64,000 nt of DNA from Streptomyces typhae (GTDB lineage: Bacteria > Actinomycetota > Actinomycetes > Streptomycetales > Streptomycetaceae): the NCBI RefSeq assembly GCF_009755605.1, contig NZ_WPNZ01000025.1, forward strand, positions 1 through 64,000, in the 5' to 3' direction. A program made the translations under genes and the position numbers. Shown piece after piece: positions 48,717-57,291 of the stretch (positions are counted from its first letter, which is position 1; each line of letters begins with the position of its first letter). The notes beneath the pieces were generated by a model, which was not told the origin of the DNA, made no database searches, and saw nothing but the letters and a program-made list of their open reading frames with translations.

Positions 48717-50021
48717 GTGCCGCTCCACCGGAACGGGCCCCGCACGGTCGTCGCGGTCGCCGCGCTGCTCGCGGGCACGGCCTGCGGCAGCAGACTGCCG
48801 GAGAGCGACTTCGAGGCGCGGGCGCCCACGTCCCGCGGTGCCCCGGGCACCCCGCAGGGGCCGCCGCTGCGGGTCGGCGTCATCGCCAGCGCCACCAGCC
48901 CTGTCGGCGGCTCCGCCTTCACCGGGCCGCGCGACGGCGCCAAGGCCTACTTCGCGCGCCTCAACGACCGCGGCGGCGTCGGGGGCCGCCCCGTCGAGGT
49001 GCACACCTGCGACGACGGCGGCAGCGGCGTCGGCAACAACGAGTGCGTGCACAAGCTGCTCGACGAGAAGAAGGTCGTCGCGCTCGTCGCCACCGCCGTC
49101 CTCGACTACGCGGGCGCCGCGCGCGTGTCCGACGCGGGCGTCCCCGACATCGGCGGCCAGCCCGTCGGCCCGGCCTACGACACCTACCCGCACCTGTACG
49201 GCATCTACGGCAGCCTGGCCCCGCGCGCCGGCGAGCCCGGCTGGGACGGGAAGCTGTACGGCGGCACCGAGGTCTACCGCTACTTCAAGCGCGAGCACGG
49301 CGCCCGTACCGCCGCCGTCGTCTCCTACAACCAGGCCGCGTCGGCCGCGTACGCCCGCCTGGTGGAGCGCGGCCTCAGGGCCGAGGGCTACGACGTCGTC
49401 ACCGAGCAGGTGGACTTCGCGCTGCCCAACTTCCGCGCGGTCGCCGCCGACCTGAAGGACCGGGACGCCGACCTCGTCCTCGACGCCCTGGACACCCACG
49501 GCAACGCGCGGCTCTGCGAGGCCATGGACGACGTCGGCGCCGACGTCACCGCGAAGGTCACCAACGTCCAGAACTGGTCGTCCGCGGTGGCCGACGACTA
49601 CAAGGACGCACCCCGCTGCCGCAATGCCTTGTGGGCGACCGGATCGAGCCGTAATCACGAGGACACCGACCACCCCGCGGTACGCGCCTTCCGCGACGCC
49701 ACGAAGGACGCGAAGGCCCACTCCCAGTGGCAGCTGGAGGGCTGGGCGGCGGCGATGTGGTTCACGGACGCGGCGAGGTCCTGCGCGCAGTCCGGGGGCG
49801 AGGTCACGCGGACGTGCGTCGACCGGTACCTGGCGCGGGGCGCCCCCTACGACGCCGACGGGCTGCTGCTCCCTGTCACCTACGAGCGGCGGGCGAAGCC
49901 GCCGCCGACCAGGAGGACCTGTCTGTCCGTGGCCCGCTGGAAGGACAGTGAGGGCTGGGTCACACAGGGCGACATGGGTCGTACCTGCTTCGACGTACCG
50001 CAGCTCTCCTACCAGCCCTGA
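48717..50021 (+). CDS. LivK-like ABC substrate-binding lipoprotein
   Basis: A 434-residue type I periplasmic-binding protein. Signal and lipobox AVAALLAGTACGS. The mature start LRVGVIASATSPVGGSAFTGPRDGAKAYFARLNDRGGVGGRPVEVHTCDDGG is the typical LivK/AmiC opening, and cysteines suggest disulfides. It should bind the ligand of the transporter encoded on the opposite strand at 43986-47452; the divergent layout and absence of any other binding-protein gene support that. GTG 48717 follows the lipoprotein stop immediately. Ligand unknown. Confidence 0.9.
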   Translation: MPLHRNGPRTVVAVAALLAGTACGSRLPESDFEARAPTSRGAPGTPQGPPLRVGVIASATSPVGGSAFTGPRDGAKAYFARLNDRGGVGGRPVEVHTCDDGGSGVGNNECVHKLLDEKKVVALVATAVLDYAGAARVSDAGVPDIGGQPVGPAYDTYPHLYGIYGSLAPRAGEPGWDGKLYGGTEVYRYFKREHGARTAAVVSYNQAASAAYARLVERGLRAEGYDVVTEQVDFALPNFRAVAADLKDRDADLVLDALDTHGNARLCEAMDDVGADVTAKVTNVQNWSSAVADDYKDAPRCRNALWATGSSRNHEDTDHPAVRAFRDATKDAKAHSQWQLEGWAAAMWFTDAARSCAQSGGEVTRTCVDRYLARGAPYDADGLLLPVTYERRAKPPPTRRTCLSVARWKDSEGWVTQGDMGRTCFDVPQLSYQP

Positions 50022-50184
50022 TGGGTGTACCAGTCACGGAGTTCCCGGTTCCGGCTATCGATCACGCATCCGTTGCAGAACAAGACGGAAAGGCGACCCA
50101 ACCATTGGCCCAAGATTTCCGTCTAACCCCTCGGTAGGCGGACGAGACGGACTGTCCGCAGGGAAGCGCGGAATACGGGGACGT

Positions 50185-51450
50185 ATGCATATCTCTTTCC
50201 TGATTCACAACGCGTACGGGATCGGAGGGACGATCCGGACGACGTACAACCTGGCGAACACACTCGCCGAGCACCATGACGTCGACATCGTGTCGGTGCT
50301 GCGGCACCGGGACGAGCCGGTCTTCACGCCCGACGCGCGGATCAGGCTGAGCCATCTCGTCGACATCAGGAAGGACAGCCCCGGATACGAGGGCGACACC
50401 GAGGCCTATCGGACCCCGGCCAAGGTGTTCCCGAGCGCGGAGGGCCGCTACGGCCAGTACAGCGCCCTGACCGACGAGCGCATCGCGGCGCACCTGACCT
50501 CCCTGCGGTCCGATGTCGTCATCGGCACCCGGCCCGGCCTCAACGTGCACATCGCCCGCCAGGCCCGGCGCGGTGTGCTCCGCGTCGGCCAGGAGCACCT
50601 CACGCTCGACAGCCACTCCAAGGCCCTGCGGCTGCAACTGCGCAGCGTCTACCCGCGCCTCGACGTCCTGACCACGACGACCGAGGCCGACGCGGCGGCC
50701 TATCGCAAGAAGATGCGGCTGCCCGGCGTGCACGTCCAGGCGGTGCCCAACCCGGTGCCCGCGCCCGGCATCGAGCCCGCCGACGGCTCCCACAAGTGGG
50801 TGGTCGCGGCCGGGCGGCTCGCCCCCGTCAAGCGGTACGACCTGCTGATACGGGCCTTCGACAAGGTGCGCCGCGAGCGTCCCGACTGGCGCCTTCGCAT
50901 CTACGGCGGTGGCAAGCAGAAGGACAAGCTGCGCAAGCTGATCGACGACCTCGGCCTGTACAACCACGTGTTCCTGATGGGCCCCGCGCACCCCATCGAG
51001 CCGGAGTGGGCCAAGGGCTCCATCGCGGCCGTCACCTCCAGCCTCGAATCGTTCGGCATGACCATCGTGGAGGCCATGCGCTGCGGCCTTCCCGTGGTGG
51101 CCACCGACTGTCCGCACGGACCCGGCGAGATCATCGACAACGGTGTCGACGGGCGGCTCGTCGAGGTCGGCAACGCCGACGCCATCGCGGGCGGCCTCCT
51201 CGAACTCATCAACGACGACGCGCTGCGGCAGCGCATGGCGGGTGCCGCGCTCCAGGACTCCGAGCGCTTCGACCCGGCCCGCATCGCCGAACGCTACGAG
51301 GACATGTTCGACAGCAGGCTCGCGCGGGGCGGCTCCCTCGGCGGCCGGGTGCGCGGCTCGATGCACCGCGCGCGGGGAGCACTGCTCGGCGGCGCGTACG
51401 CCGTGCGGGACGCCGGAAGATCCGTACCGACGAAGGGGCGCTTGGCATGA
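50185..51450 (+). CDS. Glycosyltransferase family 4 protein (second)
   Basis: A 421-residue GT-B glycosyltransferase. The N terminus HISFLIHNAYGIGGTIRTTYNLANTLAEHHDVDIVSVLRHRDEP contains the acceptor GG loop. The donor domain has AAGRLAPVKRYDLLIRAFDKV, RIYGGGKQKDKLRKLIDDLG and the E-x7-E region SSLESFGMTIVEAMRCGLPVVATDCPHGPGEII. The C-terminal 50 residues are basic. It resembles transferases of teichoic acid or surface glycan loci. ATG 50185. The stop overlaps the next gene (ATGA), so the pair works together. Confidence 0.92.
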   Translation: MHISFLIHNAYGIGGTIRTTYNLANTLAEHHDVDIVSVLRHRDEPVFTPDARIRLSHLVDIRKDSPGYEGDTEAYRTPAKVFPSAEGRYGQYSALTDERIAAHLTSLRSDVVIGTRPGLNVHIARQARRGVLRVGQEHLTLDSHSKALRLQLRSVYPRLDVLTTTTEADAAAYRKKMRLPGVHVQAVPNPVPAPGIEPADGSHKWVVAAGRLAPVKRYDLLIRAFDKVRRERPDWRLRIYGGGKQKDKLRKLIDDLGLYNHVFLMGPAHPIEPEWAKGSIAAVTSSLESFGMTIVEAMRCGLPVVATDCPHGPGEIIDNGVDGRLVEVGNADAIAGGLLELINDDALRQRMAGAALQDSERFDPARIAERYEDMFDSRLARGGSLGGRVRGSMHRARGALLGGAYAVRDAGRSVPTKGRLA

Positions 51451-52310
51451 CGGCCGTGTTCACACGGGGCACGCTGGACGGCTCGCAGGAGGCCGCGGAC
51501 GCCGGGGCGCAGCCGCTGCCGCCGCGCGCCGACTGCATCGCGGACTCCGCGGGCGGGCTCACCTTCGACGTCACCGACCCCGGCGAGGGCGGCGCCGCGC
51601 ATCTGCTGCTCCGGCTGCGTGAGTCCGACCCGCCCGTCGAGGTACGGCTGCCGCTCACCCCGGCCGGTGACGGCAGGCTGCGGGCCGCCCTTCCCAGCAG
51701 CGTCGAGCTGCCCGAGGGCCGCTGGAACGCGTACGCCGAGGTGGCGGGAGGGGAGCCGCGCCGTCTGATGCCCGGCGTGAACGACCTGCGCTCGCTTGTC
51801 GACCGCGCGCCCAGCGGCAGTCGCGGCCATGTCGCCGTCCGCATCCCCTACGCCACCAAGCAGGGCAACCTGTCGGTGCGGGCCTGGCTGCGCGCCCCGC
51901 ACGCGGAGGTCGGCGAGCTGGCCATCGAGGCGGCGGGGCTCACCGGGCACGGGCGGGTGTACGGCACCGCGCTGACCGGTGCCGCGTATGTGGAGGCCGG
52001 TCTGCGCGGGGAGGCGGGGCGGGTGGTGCGCGCCCCCGTGACCGCGGGGACCGCGGGCTCCTCGGAGTTCCGCTTCGACCTCGGGTACGGGGTGCTCGCC
52101 GAGGGTGCGGGGCTCTGGAACCTGTGGCTGCGGCCCGCCGGGGAGGAGGGGCCCCGCATTCGGCTCGCCCGGCTTCTCGACGACGTCGCCGACAAGAAGC
52201 CGATCTTCACTTATCCGGTGAAGCGGGTGCCCGCGCGGGGTGGTGGTACCGCCGAGGTCGGGCCCTACTACACCGTCGACAACGACCTGTCGGTCCGGGT
52301 GACCGCCTAG
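51447..52310 (+). CDS. Hypothetical partner protein of the GT4 gene
   Basis: A 287-residue soluble protein predicted to be all-beta: segments HLLLRLRESDPPVEVRLPLTPAGDGRLRAALPSSVELPEGRWNAYAEVAGGEPRRLMPGVNDLRSL, then RGHVAVRIPYATKQGNLSVRAWLRAPHAEVGELAIEAAG and LWNLWLRPAGEEGPRIRLARLLDDVADKKPIFTYPVKRV. It looks like two Ig-like or carbohydrate-binding-like domains; similar sequence accompanies teichoic-acid-type transferases. ATG 51447 overlaps the glycosyltransferase stop. No catalytic motif is recognised. Confidence 0.8.
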   Translation: MTAVFTRGTLDGSQEAADAGAQPLPPRADCIADSAGGLTFDVTDPGEGGAAHLLLRLRESDPPVEVRLPLTPAGDGRLRAALPSSVELPEGRWNAYAEVAGGEPRRLMPGVNDLRSLVDRAPSGSRGHVAVRIPYATKQGNLSVRAWLRAPHAEVGELAIEAAGLTGHGRVYGTALTGAAYVEAGLRGEAGRVVRAPVTAGTAGSSEFRFDLGYGVLAEGAGLWNLWLRPAGEEGPRIRLARLLDDVADKKPIFTYPVKRVPARGGGTAEVGPYYTVDNDLSVRVTA

Positions 52311-52334
52311 CCGCCGACGGCCTGCGACGTCGCG

Positions 52335-52407
52335 CCTCTCCTGGGGCTGCGCCCCTTTCCCCCATCGGCCCTCCGGGCCTCGTCCTCAAACGCCGGACGG
52401 GCTGAAA
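52335..52407. repeat. Streptomyces intergenic repeat element, copy C
   Basis: A diverged, shortened copy: hairpin GGGGCTGCGCCCC, then CGGCCCTCCGGGCCTCGTCCTCAAACGCCGGACGGGCTGAAA. The core is identical to copies A and B. It begins about 25 bases after the preceding stop. Confidence 0.75.
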
Positions 52408-52478
52408 CCGGCCCGCCCGGCCGCAGGGCGCGGGCTGGAGGCTGCGCGCGTAGGGGATGTGCCTGTGCTGGGGCTGAG

Positions 52479-52498
52479 ACCGCCCGTAAGGGCGGGTG
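52479..52498. promoter_or_regulatory. Inverted repeat upstream of WYL regulator
   Basis: ACCGCCCGTAAGGGCGGGT is an 8-bp-arm palindrome about 55 bases upstream of the regulator start. It could be an autoregulatory operator or a hairpin at the end of the upstream transcript. Confidence 0.4.
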
Positions 52499-52551
52499 GG
52501 TGGGAGACTCGCGGAACAAAGCTGACCGCAAGTGAGGGAAGAATCGCCGAC

Positions 52552-53610
52552 ATGTTGGAGACCTCCGCACGGCTGCTTCGGCTGCTTTCCCTGCTCCAGG
52601 CACACCGGGAGTGGTCGGGTCCCGCTCTCGCCGAGCGGCTCGGCGTCACCCCGCGCACCGTGCGGCGTGACGTCGAACGGCTCCGTGAACTCGGGTACCC
52701 GGTCAACGCGAGCCCGGGTACGGGCGGCGGCTACCAGCTGGGGGCGGGGGCCCAGCTGCCCCCGCTGCTCCTGGACGACGACGAGGCGGTCGCCGTCGCG
52801 GTGGGGCTGCGCACCGCCGCGGGGCAGGGTGTGGAGGGCATCGGGGAGAGCTCCGTACGGGCCCTGAGCAAGCTCGAACAGGTGCTGCCCGGCCGGCTGC
52901 GCCACCGTGTCGGCGCGCTCAACGCCTTCACCGTGCCGATGCTGCACACCGCGCGCGGTGGCACCACCGTCGACCCGTCCGTGCTCACCGAACTGGCCGC
53001 CGTCTGCCGGGACTCGGAGCGGCTGCGCTTCGACTACCGGGACCACGGCGGCAGCGAGAGCCGCCGCGTCGTGGAGCCGCACCGCCTGGTGTGCACCGAA
53101 CGCCGCTGGTACCTCGTCGCCTGGGACCTGGACCGCGCCGACTGGCGTACGTTCCGCGTGGACCGCGTCACGCCCAGGCCCCCGCACGGCCCGCGCGTCG
53201 TCCCCCGCACCCCGCCCGCCGATGACCTGGCCGCGTTCGTCTCCCGCGGGGTGTCCACGCGCGCCTGGGCCCAGCAGGCCACCGTGCGCCTGCATGTCCC
53301 GCTGGCCGAGGCGGCGCAGCGGGTGACGCCCTCGGACGGCACCCTGGAGGCCGAGACCGAGGACACCTGCCTGCTGCGCACGGGCGCGGGCAGCGCCGAG
53401 TTCATGGTCTTCCACCTGATGTTCCTGGGCTTCGACTTCGAGGTGCTCGACCCGGTGGAGCTCAGCGAGCAGATGCGCTCGGTCAGGGACCGCCTGAGCC
53501 GGGCCCTGGACCGGGGTGATCGGTCTGGTCGTCCGGAGCCCGCAGCGCCGCGTACTCGGGATGGTGCAGGTCGAACGCCGGGGACTCCGAGCGGATACGG
53601 GGCAGCGTGA
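52552..53610 (+). CDS. YafY-type transcriptional regulator (HTH-11 and WYL domains)
   Basis: A 352-residue regulator. The N-terminal helix-turn-helix is ARLLRLLSLLQAHREWSGPALAERLGVTPRTVRRDVERLRELGYPV. The WYL domain lies around RLRFDYRDHGGSESRRVVEPHRLVCTERRWYLVAWDLDRADWRTFRVDRV, with the WYL signature as WYL in RRWYLVA. A C-terminal WCX-like part follows. WYL regulators sense ligands, often nucleic-acid-like. The last 43 codons overlap the end of ctaD on the other strand (128 bases). Confidence 0.93.
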   Translation: MLETSARLLRLLSLLQAHREWSGPALAERLGVTPRTVRRDVERLRELGYPVNASPGTGGGYQLGAGAQLPPLLLDDDEAVAVAVGLRTAAGQGVEGIGESSVRALSKLEQVLPGRLRHRVGALNAFTVPMLHTARGGTTVDPSVLTELAAVCRDSERLRFDYRDHGGSESRRVVEPHRLVCTERRWYLVAWDLDRADWRTFRVDRVTPRPPHGPRVVPRTPPADDLAAFVSRGVSTRAWAQQATVRLHVPLAEAAQRVTPSDGTLEAETEDTCLLRTGAGSAEFMVFHLMFLGFDFEVLDPVELSEQMRSVRDRLSRALDRGDRSGRPEPAAPRTRDGAGRTPGTPSGYGAA

Positions 53611-55183
53611 GGAAGTTGTGCCGCGGTGGCGGGCACGAGGTCGCCCACTCCAGGGAGCGGCCGAACCCCCAGGGGTCGTCTACCTCGACCTTCTCGCCGT
53701 ACTTGGCCGTCTTCCAGAGGTTGTAGAGGAACGGCAGCGTCGACAGGCCGAGCAGGAAGGCGCCGATGGACGACACCGTGTTGAGGACCGTGAAGCCGTC
53801 CGCCGCCAGATAGTCCGCGTACCGCCGGGGCATGCCCTCCGCGCCCAGCCAGTGCTGGACGAGGAACGTGGTGTGGAAGCCCACGAACAGCGTCCAGAAG
53901 TGGATCTTTCCGAGGCGTTCGTCGAGCAGCTTGCCGGTGAGTTTGGGCCACCAGAAGTAGAACCCGCCGAAGGTGGCGAACACGACGGTGCCGAAGACGA
54001 CGTAGTGGAAGTGCGCGACGACGAAGTAGGAGTCGGTGACGTGGAAGTCCAGCGGCGGTGAGGCGAGGATGACGCCCGTCAGGCCGCCGAACAGGAACGA
54101 CACCAGGAAGCCGATGGACCACAGCATCGGCGTCTCGAACGACAGGGACCCCTTGAGCATCGTCCCGGTCCAGTTGAAGAACTTCACCCCCGTCGGCACC
54201 GCGATCAGGAACGACATGAAGGAGAAGAACGGAAGGAGCACCGCGCCCGTCGCGAACATGTGGTGCGCCCACACGACGACCGACAGACCGGTGATGGCCA
54301 TCGTCGCGCCGACCAGCGGGATGTAGCCGAACACCGGCTTCCTGCTGAACACCGGGATGATCTCCGTGACGATGCCGAAGAACGGCAGCGCGATGATGTA
54401 GACCTCCGGATGCCCGAAGAACCAGAAGAGGTGCTGCCACAGCAGCGCACCTCCGAACTGGGCGTCGAAGACCACCGAGTGGAACCGCCGGTCGGCCTCC
54501 AGGACGAGCAGCGCCGCCGCGAGCACCGGGAACGCGAGCAGCACCAGGATCGAAGTGAAAAGGACGTTCCAGGTGAAGATGGGCATCCGGAACATCGTCA
54601 TCCCGGGTGCGCGCATGCCGATGATCGTGGTCAGGAAGTTCACCGAGCCGAGGATCGTGCCGAACCCGGAGAGCGCGAGGCCCATGATCCACAGGTCGGC
54701 GCCGATGCCGGGGGAGCGCTCCAGGCTGTTCAGGGGCGCGTACGCGAACCAGCCGAAGGCCGCGGGCCCGCTCGGCACGAGCAGGGAGCCGAGTACCATC
54801 AGGCCGCCGAAGAGGAACAGCCAGTAGGAGAGCATGTTCAGGCGCGGGAAGGCCACGTCGGGCGAGCCGATCTGCAGCGGCATGATCTCGTTGGCGAAGC
54901 CCGCGAACGTCGGGGTCGCGAAGAGCAGCAGCATGATCGTGCCGTGCATGGTGAACATCTGGTTGAACTCTTCGTTGGACATGAGCTGCAGCCCCGGCCG
55001 GGCCAGCTCGGCCCGCATCATCAGGGCCATCAGACCGGCGATCAGGAAGAACACGAACGACGTGATCAGGTAGAGGTGGCCGATCTTCTTGTGGTCGGTG
55101 GTGGTCAGCCAGTCGACGAGGACGCGGCCCCCCGTCCGCCGCCGTACCGGCCGCGTCGCCGCCTGCTCCGTCTGCGTCGCCAT
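53483..55183 (-). CDS. ctaD: Cytochrome c oxidase subunit I
   Basis: A 566-residue haem-copper oxidase subunit I of the aa3 type with 12 expected helices. Ligands are visible: haem a His in MFTMHGTIM, CuB His with the cross-linked Tyr in FGHPEVYIIALP, the CuB pair in VWAHHMFATG, and the haem histidines in VAHFHYVVFG. TTTDHKKIGHLYLITSF is the typical N terminus. No subunit II, III or IV gene is adjacent, so this is an additional or detached ctaD. ATG 55183 has AAGGGG upstream; ATG 55234 is less likely. Confidence 0.95.
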   Translation of the reverse strand: MATQTEQAATRPVRRRTGGRVLVDWLTTTDHKKIGHLYLITSFVFFLIAGLMALMMRAELARPGLQLMSNEEFNQMFTMHGTIMLLLFATPTFAGFANEIMPLQIGSPDVAFPRLNMLSYWLFLFGGLMVLGSLLVPSGPAAFGWFAYAPLNSLERSPGIGADLWIMGLALSGFGTILGSVNFLTTIIGMRAPGMTMFRMPIFTWNVLFTSILVLLAFPVLAAALLVLEADRRFHSVVFDAQFGGALLWQHLFWFFGHPEVYIIALPFFGIVTEIIPVFSRKPVFGYIPLVGATMAITGLSVVVWAHHMFATGAVLLPFFSFMSFLIAVPTGVKFFNWTGTMLKGSLSFETPMLWSIGFLVSFLFGGLTGVILASPPLDFHVTDSYFVVAHFHYVVFGTVVFATFGGFYFWWPKLTGKLLDERLGKIHFWTLFVGFHTTFLVQHWLGAEGMPRRYADYLAADGFTVLNTVSSIGAFLLGLSTLPFLYNLWKTAKYGEKVEVDDPWGFGRSLEWATSCPPPRHNFLTLPRIRSESPAFDLHHPEYAALRAPDDQTDHPGPGPGSGGP

Positions 55184-55686
55184 TGCGTGCCCCTTCGCCG
55201 TCTGCGTCCTGGGCTTGCCCGAAGCACCCGCCATGATGCTCGCGGTGGGCCCGGGTCCGACAGGGGGCGTGCGGCGCGTGGCGCGGACCGCGGCGGGCAG
55301 GGGGTGTGCGCGAGGACGGGACCGGCGGCGCGCACCCCGGCGGAATCATGAATTCCCTATGCTCTGTCACATCCCCCGGGGCGCCGGGCAATCGGAAATG
55401 CGCGGGACCCGCAAAGAGTGTGCGGGGGCATTCGGGGGGCGGTCGAGCGTCCCGTCCGGCGTACTCCGCCGTGGATTTCCGGTTCTGCTTCGCGAGGGTT
55501 CCGAACGTCCCGAGTTCCTTCTGAATTACCCCCTTACCGGACTTGAACCGCTCGTACGTGTGACCAGACCGGGGTGAAACGCACAACATGATCCTGTGAC
55601 AGAAGCGTGACCGGAGGGGCCCTGGTGACGCATGGTGCACGGCTTCGGGCTTCCCCGGAACGTACCCGCCGCCTAACGTGGCGGGT
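55184..55686. other. Divergent intergenic region ctaD / I78 inhibitor
   Basis: No gene is supported in these 503 bases. The region around 55345-55380 is relatively AT-rich (GGAATCATGAATTCCCTATGC) and may hold the ctaD promoter. A -10 for the small gene lies at 55674-55679 inside an ACCCGCC/GGCGGGT inverted repeat. Confidence 0.5.
55664..55686 (+). promoter_or_regulatory. -10 TAACGT inside a palindrome before the I78 gene
   Basis: TAACGT (55674-55679) is followed by seven bases and ATG 55687, so the mRNA is probably leaderless. The -10 is flanked by ACCCGCC (55664-55670) and GGCGGGT (55680-55686), an inverted repeat that could bind a repressor over the promoter. Confidence 0.5.
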
Positions 55687-55902
55687 ATGGCACCCCTACC
55701 GACACCCCCCGCGGAACCGCAGGACGATCCGGACTCCTACGTCGGCCTCGCCGCCGACGCCGCCGAGCGCCGGGCCCGCGAACGCGGCTGGTCCCCCGTC
55801 AGGTCGTTGCCGCCGGGTACGTTCATCACGATGGAGTTCCTCGCGGGACGGCTGAACTTCGAGGTCGCGGACGGCATCGTGAAGCGCTGCTGGAAGGGCT
55901 GA
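55687..55902 (+). CDS. I78 family peptidase inhibitor-like small protein
   Basis: A 71-residue protein. The segment GLAADAAERRARERGWSPVRSLPPGTFITMEFLAGRLNFEVADGIVKRCWKG follows the I78 inhibitor pattern: an N-terminal helix, then RxLPPG, then RLNxEV with a final positively charged tail. Such proteins inhibit serine peptidases. No signal peptide is present, so it would act in the cytosol or be released. Expression appears to be from a leaderless promoter. A hairpin terminator follows 18 bases after the stop. Confidence 0.8.
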   Translation: MAPLPTPPAEPQDDPDSYVGLAADAAERRARERGWSPVRSLPPGTFITMEFLAGRLNFEVADGIVKRCWKG

Positions 55903-55920
55903 GCGCGGTACCGCGACAGC

Positions 55921-55958
55921 CGAAGGCCCCGGACACCTCGACGGTTCCGGGGCCTTCG
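55921..55958. terminator. Terminator between I78 gene and PAP2 gene
   Basis: CGAAGGCCCCGGA (55921-55933) pairs perfectly with TCCGGGGCCTTCG (55946-55958) around a 12-base loop, with TCGTCG after it. It lies between two convergent genes. Confidence 0.85.
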
Positions 55959-56006
55959 TCGTGCGGAGCCGGCTGTGCGTACCGTTCCCGCGGTCTGGAG
56001 GGGGGC

Positions 56007-57017
56007 TCAGCCGCCGGCGAGCGGCCGGGCCGAGGTGCCGCGCACCCTCTCCGGGTGCGGCGGGCGGCGGGTGCCCTGCGGGGTGACCGGTGTCCGCTCG
56101 CAGCGGGCCGTGTGCGGGCCCGGGGCGAGGTAGGCGGGGGTGCGCGAGCGGGCGGCGGCGACCGGCTCGCGTGCGGGCGGCTGCTCGTCGCGGGGCCCGG
56201 CCGCGGAGCGCTGCGGCAGCAGGGTGGCGGGGGCGGTGGACACCGGGACGGGCGCGCCGCCGCGGCGGCGCCAGGCGTCGCGGGCGCCGAGGATCCAGGT
56301 CTCGACGACGGTGATGAGCGGCTCCACCCAGGGCAGCGCGAGCAGGACGAGCAGGCCCGCGGCCCAGCCGAGGAGGACGTCGCTCAGCCAGTGCGTACCG
56401 AGGTAGACGGTGGTGAGGCCGACGCTCAGGGAGACGACGGCGGAGAGCGCCGACAGATAGCGGCGGGTGCGCGGGGTGGAGGCCAGATAGGCCAGGATTC
56501 CCCAGGTCACGACGGCGTTGGCGGTGTGGCCCGAAGGGAATATATCGCCGCCCTGGCCCATCTCGTTCGAGCCGATGACGGTGGCGTAGTGCGGGCCGAG
56601 GCGGCCCATGCCGATCTTGGCGGCGCCCACCGTGGCGTTGAGCAGGAGCAGGGCCGCGCCGAACATGAGCAGCGGCCGCAGCGTGTGCTGCCGCCAGGAG
56701 CGCCAGCCCAGCCAGGCCGCGACCATCACTGCGGTCGGGCCGCGCTGGCCGAGGACCACCCAGTAGTCCAGGAAGCCGTGGATCTCGGGCCACTGCTGGT
56801 AGGGGCGGAAGAACATGACCTGCCAGTCGAACCGCACGAGCCAGGACGTGGTCACGACGGCGACGACGATGGCCGCGTAGAAGGCCAGCGTCGCGCTGAG
56901 GAGCACGACCCGGTGCGGGCTCATCCTCGGCTCGTCGAGGTGGGCCGGCCGTTCCGGCTCACGGTCTAGACGGGCGAACAGCCGGTCCAGACGGGTCAGA
57001 CTTCGTTCGGTACGCAC
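56007..57017 (-). CDS. PAP2-family membrane phosphatase
   Basis: A 336-residue membrane protein with six helices in the PAP2 arrangement. Catalytic motifs: AAKIGMGRLGPHYA (KX6RP motif, here with Leu-Gly before Pro), FPSGHTANAVVTWG (PSGH) and TTVYLGTHWLSDVLLGWAAG (the His-Asp motif, with Ser-Val-Gly-Leu at its start instead of Ser-Arg). About 90 C-terminal residues are Pro/Arg-rich and cytosolic. It likely dephosphorylates a lipid or undecaprenyl phosphate. GTG 57017 (MRTERSLTRL) is the likely start. Confidence 0.9.
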   Translation of the reverse strand: MRTERSLTRLDRLFARLDREPERPAHLDEPRMSPHRVVLLSATLAFYAAIVVAVVTTSWLVRFDWQVMFFRPYQQWPEIHGFLDYWVVLGQRGPTAVMVAAWLGWRSWRQHTLRPLLMFGAALLLLNATVGAAKIGMGRLGPHYATVIGSNEMGQGGDIFPSGHTANAVVTWGILAYLASTPRTRRYLSALSAVVSLSVGLTTVYLGTHWLSDVLLGWAAGLLVLLALPWVEPLITVVETWILGARDAWRRRGGAPVPVSTAPATLLPQRSAAGPRDEQPPAREPVAAARSRTPAYLAPGPHTARCERTPVTPQGTRRPPHPERVRGTSARPLAGG

Positions 57018-57291
57018 CCAATCGACGTTACAGCGAGTGAGTGCCGCACCCGGCCGAATCAGTGGCTTTGTGATGACGATGTGATGTGGCATTGATCTCA
57101 GGCCGTGGTTTATTCCGGTCCGAATGCCTTTTCAATGATGTCGGCTTTACCCAATGGGTTGATCATTACGCAGGCGATTTCGGGCGGATTTCGAATTCGT
57201 TCACCGGGGGCTGGTGCGGAATTCTCCGGGAGCTCACCGGACGCTCACCGGGTGCGCGCTGAAATGATCTTGATTGGTGATCTTGACGGGA
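57018..57291. other. AT-rich promoter region of the PAP2 gene
   Basis: This 274-base gap contains no gene. Positions about 57100-57205 are strikingly AT-rich for this genome (GGTTTATTCCGG..CCTTTTCAATGATG..GGGTTGATCATTACG..GGATTTCGAATTCG). The composition suggests regulatory sequence or recently acquired DNA. Confidence 0.5.
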
